Below, piece after piece: positions 60,691 to 64,000 of a stretch of DNA of 64,000 bases. Position 1 is the stretch's first letter. Every line of letters starts with the position of its first letter. The stretch spans positions 52,046,006 to 52,110,005 of the forward strand of contig NC_082684.1 of NCBI RefSeq assembly GCF_949987515.2. The letters run 5' to 3'. The DNA comes from Delphinus delphis. Taxonomy: Eukaryota; Chordata; Mammalia; Artiodactyla; Delphinidae. The notes beneath the pieces were generated by a model. That model was not told where the DNA came from, did not search any database, and saw only the letters and a list, made by a program, of their open reading frames with translations. Made by a program: the position numbers and the translations under genes.

Positions 60691-61208
60691 ACCAGTATAT
60701 ATAAAATAAGGACCTACTGTATAGCACAAGGAACTCTACTCAATACTCTGTGATGACCTACATGATAAAAGAATCTAAAAAATAGTAGATAGATGTATAT
60801 GTATAACTGATTCACTTTGCTGTACACCTGAAACTAACACAACATTGGAAATCAACTACACTCCAATAATTTTTTTTTTTTTTTTTTTTTTTGTGGTATG
60901 CGAGCCTCTCACTGTTGTGTCCTCTCCCATTGCGGAGCACAGGCTCCAGACGTGCAGGCTTAGCGGCCATGTCTCACGGGCCCAGCCGCTCCGCAGCATG
61001 TGGGATCTTCCCGGACTGGGGCACGAACTCGTGTCCCCTGCATCGGCAGGCAGATTCTCAACCACTGTGCCACCAGGGAAGCCCCAACAAAAATTTTAGA
61101 AAAAGAAGTAAACCCTTACTAAATTTATATCTTCAGTGTAATAAAAAGAAAATACTATATAAAAACAAAAAATAAATAAAATCACTAAGTCTTAACCACA
61201 ATAAAAAC
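60691..61208 (+). mobile_element. Composite insertion in L1 copy E: L1 3'UTR tail carrying a CHR SINE
   Basis: Flanked by 'attataccac' on both sides (60681-60690 and 61209-61218). The first part (60691-60866) is an L1 3'UTR ('gcacaaggaactctactcaa', 'ctgattcactttgctgtaca', 'caactacactccaataa'). An antisense CHR SINE follows, then about 120 bp of AT-rich tail of unclear origin. Confidence 0.8.
60867..61084 (-). mobile_element. CHR SINE (short cetacean form), antisense, innermost insertion
   Basis: A long T-run, then 'gagcctctcactgttgtgtc' to 'gtgccaccagggaagcccc', the reverse complement of the short CHR form. It inserted in the A-rich tail of an L1 3'UTR, a favoured site for L1-driven insertions. 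Its own duplication is hidden by the A/T-rich context. Confidence 0.93.
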
Positions 61209-62249
61209 ATTATACCACAAAGATGTAATAATCAAAATAATATGGTACTGGTATAAAACCATACACATAGACCAATGGAACAGAATGGAGAACACAAAAA
61301 TAAATCCATGCATACACCATCAATTAATATTTTCTAAGGGAGCCAAGAACACAAAAGGAAGAAAGGACAGTCTCTTCAGTGTATGCTGTTGGGAAAACTG
61401 AACAACCACATCCAAAAGAATGAAATGGGACTCTTATTTTTATCCCATATACAAAATTTAACTCAAAATGGAGTAAAGGCTTAAATGTAAGTCTTGAATA
61501 TGTAAATCTCCTAGAAGAAAATGTAGGAAAAATGCTCCTTGACATTGGTCTTGGCAGCGATTTCTTGGCTATGATACCAAGTACAGACAACCAAGAAAAA
61601 AATAAACAACTGGTACTACATCAAATTAAATAGCTTCTGCACAGCAAAAGAAACAATCAATGAAATGAAAAGGCAAACTATGGAAAGGGAGGAAAATATT
61701 TACAATTTACAAACTGTGTATCTGATAAGAGGTTAATATCTAAAATATATAAGGAACTCATACGACTCAAGAGCAAAAAAAAGAAAAAAAACTCTGATTA
61801 AAAAATGGGCAAACAGAATAGACATTTTTTCCAAAGAAGACATACAAATAGCCAACAGATACATAAAAATGTGCACAACATCACTAATCAGGGAAATGCA
61901 AACTAAAACCACAATGAGATATCACCTCACACCTGTTAGAATGGCTATTATCAAAAAGACAAGGAATTGTTGGTGAAAATGTGGAGAAAAGGGAACCGAT
62001 GTGCACTGTTGGTGGGAATGTAAATCGGTGTAGCCACTGTGAAAAACTATATGGCGGTCCCTCAAAAATTAAACATGGAACTACTGTATGATCCAGCAAT
62101 ACAACTTCTGGGTAAATATATGAAGGAAATGAACACAGAATATCAAAGAGATATGTGCACTCCCATGTTCATTGCAGCAAAATTCACAATAGCCAAAGTA
62201 TGAAATAACCTACATGTCCATCTTCAGATGAATTGATAAAGAAGATATG

Positions 62250-62252
<3 letters not shown>

Positions 62253-62295
<43 letters not shown>
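62253..62295. repeat. (TA)n microsatellite in L1 copy E
   Basis: A pure TA run followed by 'tgcgca'. Confidence 0.97.
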
Positions 62296-62299
<4 letters not shown>

Positions 62300-62740
62300 A
62301 ATGGAATATTATTCAGCCATAAAAGAGAAGGAAATCTTGGCATTTGCAATAAATGGACAAACCTTGAGGGCATTAAGTTGATTGAAATAAGTCAGGCAAA
62401 AAAGACAAATACTCTTTGATCTCACTAATGTGTGGAATCTAAAAAAAAATACCAGGGAATTCATAAATACATAGAATAGATGGATAGTTGCCAGAAGCAG
62501 GGTAGGGGTAAGGGTGGAGAAATGGATAAATGTAGTTGAAGGGTACAAACTTCCAGTTATAAATGAATAGTTCTGGTGATCTAATGTATAGCATGCTGAC
62601 TAAAGTTGACAATACTGTACTGTATACTTGAAAGTTGCTAAGAGAGTAGATCTTAAAAGTTCTCAGCCCACACACAAAAAAGGTAACTACATAAGTTGAT
62701 GGATATGTTAACTAACCTTATTGTGGTAATCTTTTCACTA

Positions 62741-62806
62741 TATATATATATCTAACCTATATCTATATATATCTGACATATATATATATATATATATATG
62801 TCAGAT
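62741..62806. repeat. TA-rich tract with a perfect 36-bp palindrome
   Basis: 62771-62806 is 'atctgaca', a TA core, then 'tgtcagat', an exact inverted repeat. A TA-rich stretch from 62741 precedes it. It lies in the 3'UTR of L1 copy E. Confidence 0.95.
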
Positions 62807-62952
62807 CATCTTGTACACCTTAAATTTACACAATATTATATGTCAATTATAACTCAGTAAAGCTTGGGGGAAAATAAAACCTGACTTCTCAACTTAAAAC
62901 ATATAAATAAAATGTAAAGTAATACTAAAAACCATAAAAAAGAAAGAATATT

Positions 62953-63545
62953 CAAGAATATTTGAAAAAAATCTCTTAGTGGGGCTATTCTGCCCTACAT
63001 TAAAACATACTAAACTACATCTAAAATTAAAGTCATGAGGTACCAGCTCACAAACACATCTTTGGACAGAAAGTCTAGAAATGAACCTCAGAACATACAG
63101 ATATTTAGTATATAATAAAGGAAATATTTTAAACCACCTGAGCAAAGATGGAATCTTTACTAAATAATGCTGGAACAACGGTGCAGCCATATATATACAA
63201 TCTGACCCATATCTCACACCATACATGAGAATAAACTCTAAATGAACTAGGGATCTCAAAGTAAAAAGTACTAGAAGAAACCTGAGTGAATTACTCTTTA
63301 ATCTTTGTATGGGACAGAATTTCTAACTCTGATTCAAAATCCAGCATCAATAAAAGAGATAAATTTGATAACATTATAAAATGTATGGAAAATTTAACTG
63401 TAAACAAAGTCAAAAGACAATTGACAAACTAGTAGATCATCTCCACAGCCTATACCACAGACAAAGGACTAATAAATTTACTTATAGAGAACTCTTAAAA
63501 GTTGAAGGACAAAGTACCAAAAAAATCATATTGAGTTAAAAATTG
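62953..63545 (+). mobile_element. Old L1 (host of the nested stack), right half: ORF2 C-terminal region
   Basis: 'ggggctattctgccctacat', 'catctttggacagaaagtct', 'gcagccatatatatacaatc', 'gagaataaactctaaatgaa' and 'cagacaaaggactaataaat' continue ORF2 directly from the left half ending at 57650. It has no recognisable 3'UTR. The element fades out near 63545. Confidence 0.75.
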
Positions 63546-64000
63546 AACACAGGAGTTGTAAAGTGAGAGTTGGTTGATATATAAAACTATGAGATGGAAT
63601 GAGATCACCCTGGAAAGGGTGTCAATAGAGGAGAATGGGATGACTGAGCTCTGGACTATTCAAGTATAAACATGGTGGGAAGAGGAAAAGGAACAAGGAA
63701 TTGGAATTGAGAAATACCAGCTAGTTGATGAATAAATAACATACCTCTTGTGTTCTTTTTCCATCTTAGTATCAAGAAATTGCTCAGAAGTGAGTCCTAC
63801 TAAATTACAAGGACCTAAGAGCCTGATAATATAACAAAACAATCTATTGAGAAATTTATTGTTCAAGCCAGGTATCTCATTGTTATTTTGTATCATTTAA
63901 ACAAACCACCATTATAATTTTTGGATTGAATTAATGTGTTCAACATTTAATTAAAGTAAATTAATTCGTACATCTCTAAATTACAGTTTCTACAATGAGA
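63546..64000. other. Unassigned AT-rich DNA to the window end
   Basis: Nothing recognised. A 78-codon antisense open frame (63896-63660) has no coding character. Confidence 0.5.

Larger units (their letters stand above)
58988..62440 (+). pseudogene. L1 ORF2p remnant (copy E), reverse transcriptase and C-terminus
   Basis: Decayed coding sequence for the EN-RT linker ('aaatggttctttgaaaagat'), the reverse-transcriptase core and the C-terminal region, in many frames with numerous stops. At about 60150 the active-site block reads FAGD, so the first catalytic Asp has become Gly. A composite insertion splits it at 60691-61208. Confidence 0.8.
57651..62952 (+). mobile_element. L1 copy E, inserted in an old L1, itself carrying insertions
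   Basis: Begins 'gggtgacatcatcaagatgg', a decayed L1 start, with a 5'UTR to about 58801. It jumps directly to the endonuclease-RT linker of ORF2 at about 58988, so ORF1 and most of the endonuclease are absent. ORF2 then continues to about 62440 and an L1M-type 3'UTR ends in an A-rich tail. Insertions at 58815-58974 and 60691-61208 interrupt it. The outer flanks 'caagaata' (57634-57641 and 62953-62960) may be the remains of its target-site duplication. Removing 57651-62952 restores the old L1 ORF2. Confidence 0.85.

Noticed and set aside
62253..62295. (TA)n run considered as a replication origin or AT-rich regulatory element
   Set aside because: A simple microsatellite inside L1 E with no accompanying motif.

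Overview
This is AT-rich nuclear DNA from a mammal, most likely a cetacean. The decisive evidence is a set of tRNA-derived SINEs of the CHR family (Cetacea, hippopotamus, ruminants). Most are the short form whose body reads 'gccgcggagcggct' and whose tail reads 'gaggcccgcgtaccgc', a form I associate with whales and dolphins. I see no BovB or Bov-tA elements, which would be expected in a ruminant window of this size. I recognise no protein-coding exon of a host gene, no tRNA or rRNA gene and no CRISPR-like array. The longest open frames are shadows of LINE and SINE sequence. The window is best read as a gene desert or the interior of a very large intron.

Layout. 1-13.5 kb: mostly unassigned unique-looking DNA with two MaLR-type LTRs (1-283 and 2674-3006), a 1.2-kb ancient repeat (5330-6500) and a cleanly target-site-duplicated CHR SINE (9207-9435). 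13.5-19.5 kb: L1 copy A, flanked by a 13-bp duplication, with an unusual 5' end, an internal deletion of about 610 bp joining ORF1 to ORF2, and two CHR SINEs inside it. 19.5-24.5 kb: a hAT-type DNA transposon, a long-form CHR SINE, a MaLR LTR and small L2 tails. 24.55-31.51 kb: L1 copy B, a structurally full-length but mutated element with 5'UTR (YY1-like site), ORF1, ORF2, 3'UTR and a 13-bp target-site duplication. 31.5-43.6 kb: further L1 pieces (including copies C and D), a MaLR LTR, a HAL1-like element, an L2 tail and a second copy of the ancient repeat. 43.6-56.4 kb: mostly older material (antisense L1 pieces, MIR, MaLR LTR, a class-I-type solo LTR, three CHR SINEs), plus an unexplained pair of 136-bp duplicated segments and a perfect 30-bp palindrome. 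56.7-63.5 kb: a nested stack in which an old L1 is split by L1 copy E, which is itself split by two short L1 tails, one of which carries a CHR SINE.

How the parts relate. L1 supplies the machinery (ORF1 RNA-binding protein; ORF2 endonuclease and reverse transcriptase) that mobilises L1 and, in trans, the CHR SINEs. The SINE target-site duplications with TTT/AAAA-type nick sites agree with this. Every recognisable L1 ORF here is broken, so nothing in the window looks able to move on its own. I found no convincing new biological system. The most useful second looks are the 136-bp duplicate pair, the chimeric 5' end of L1 A, the 5'UTR-to-ORF2 jump in L1 E, the SINE containing an inverted SINE piece, and two perfect palindromes. 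Family names are from memory of consensus sequences and were not checked against a repeat library.
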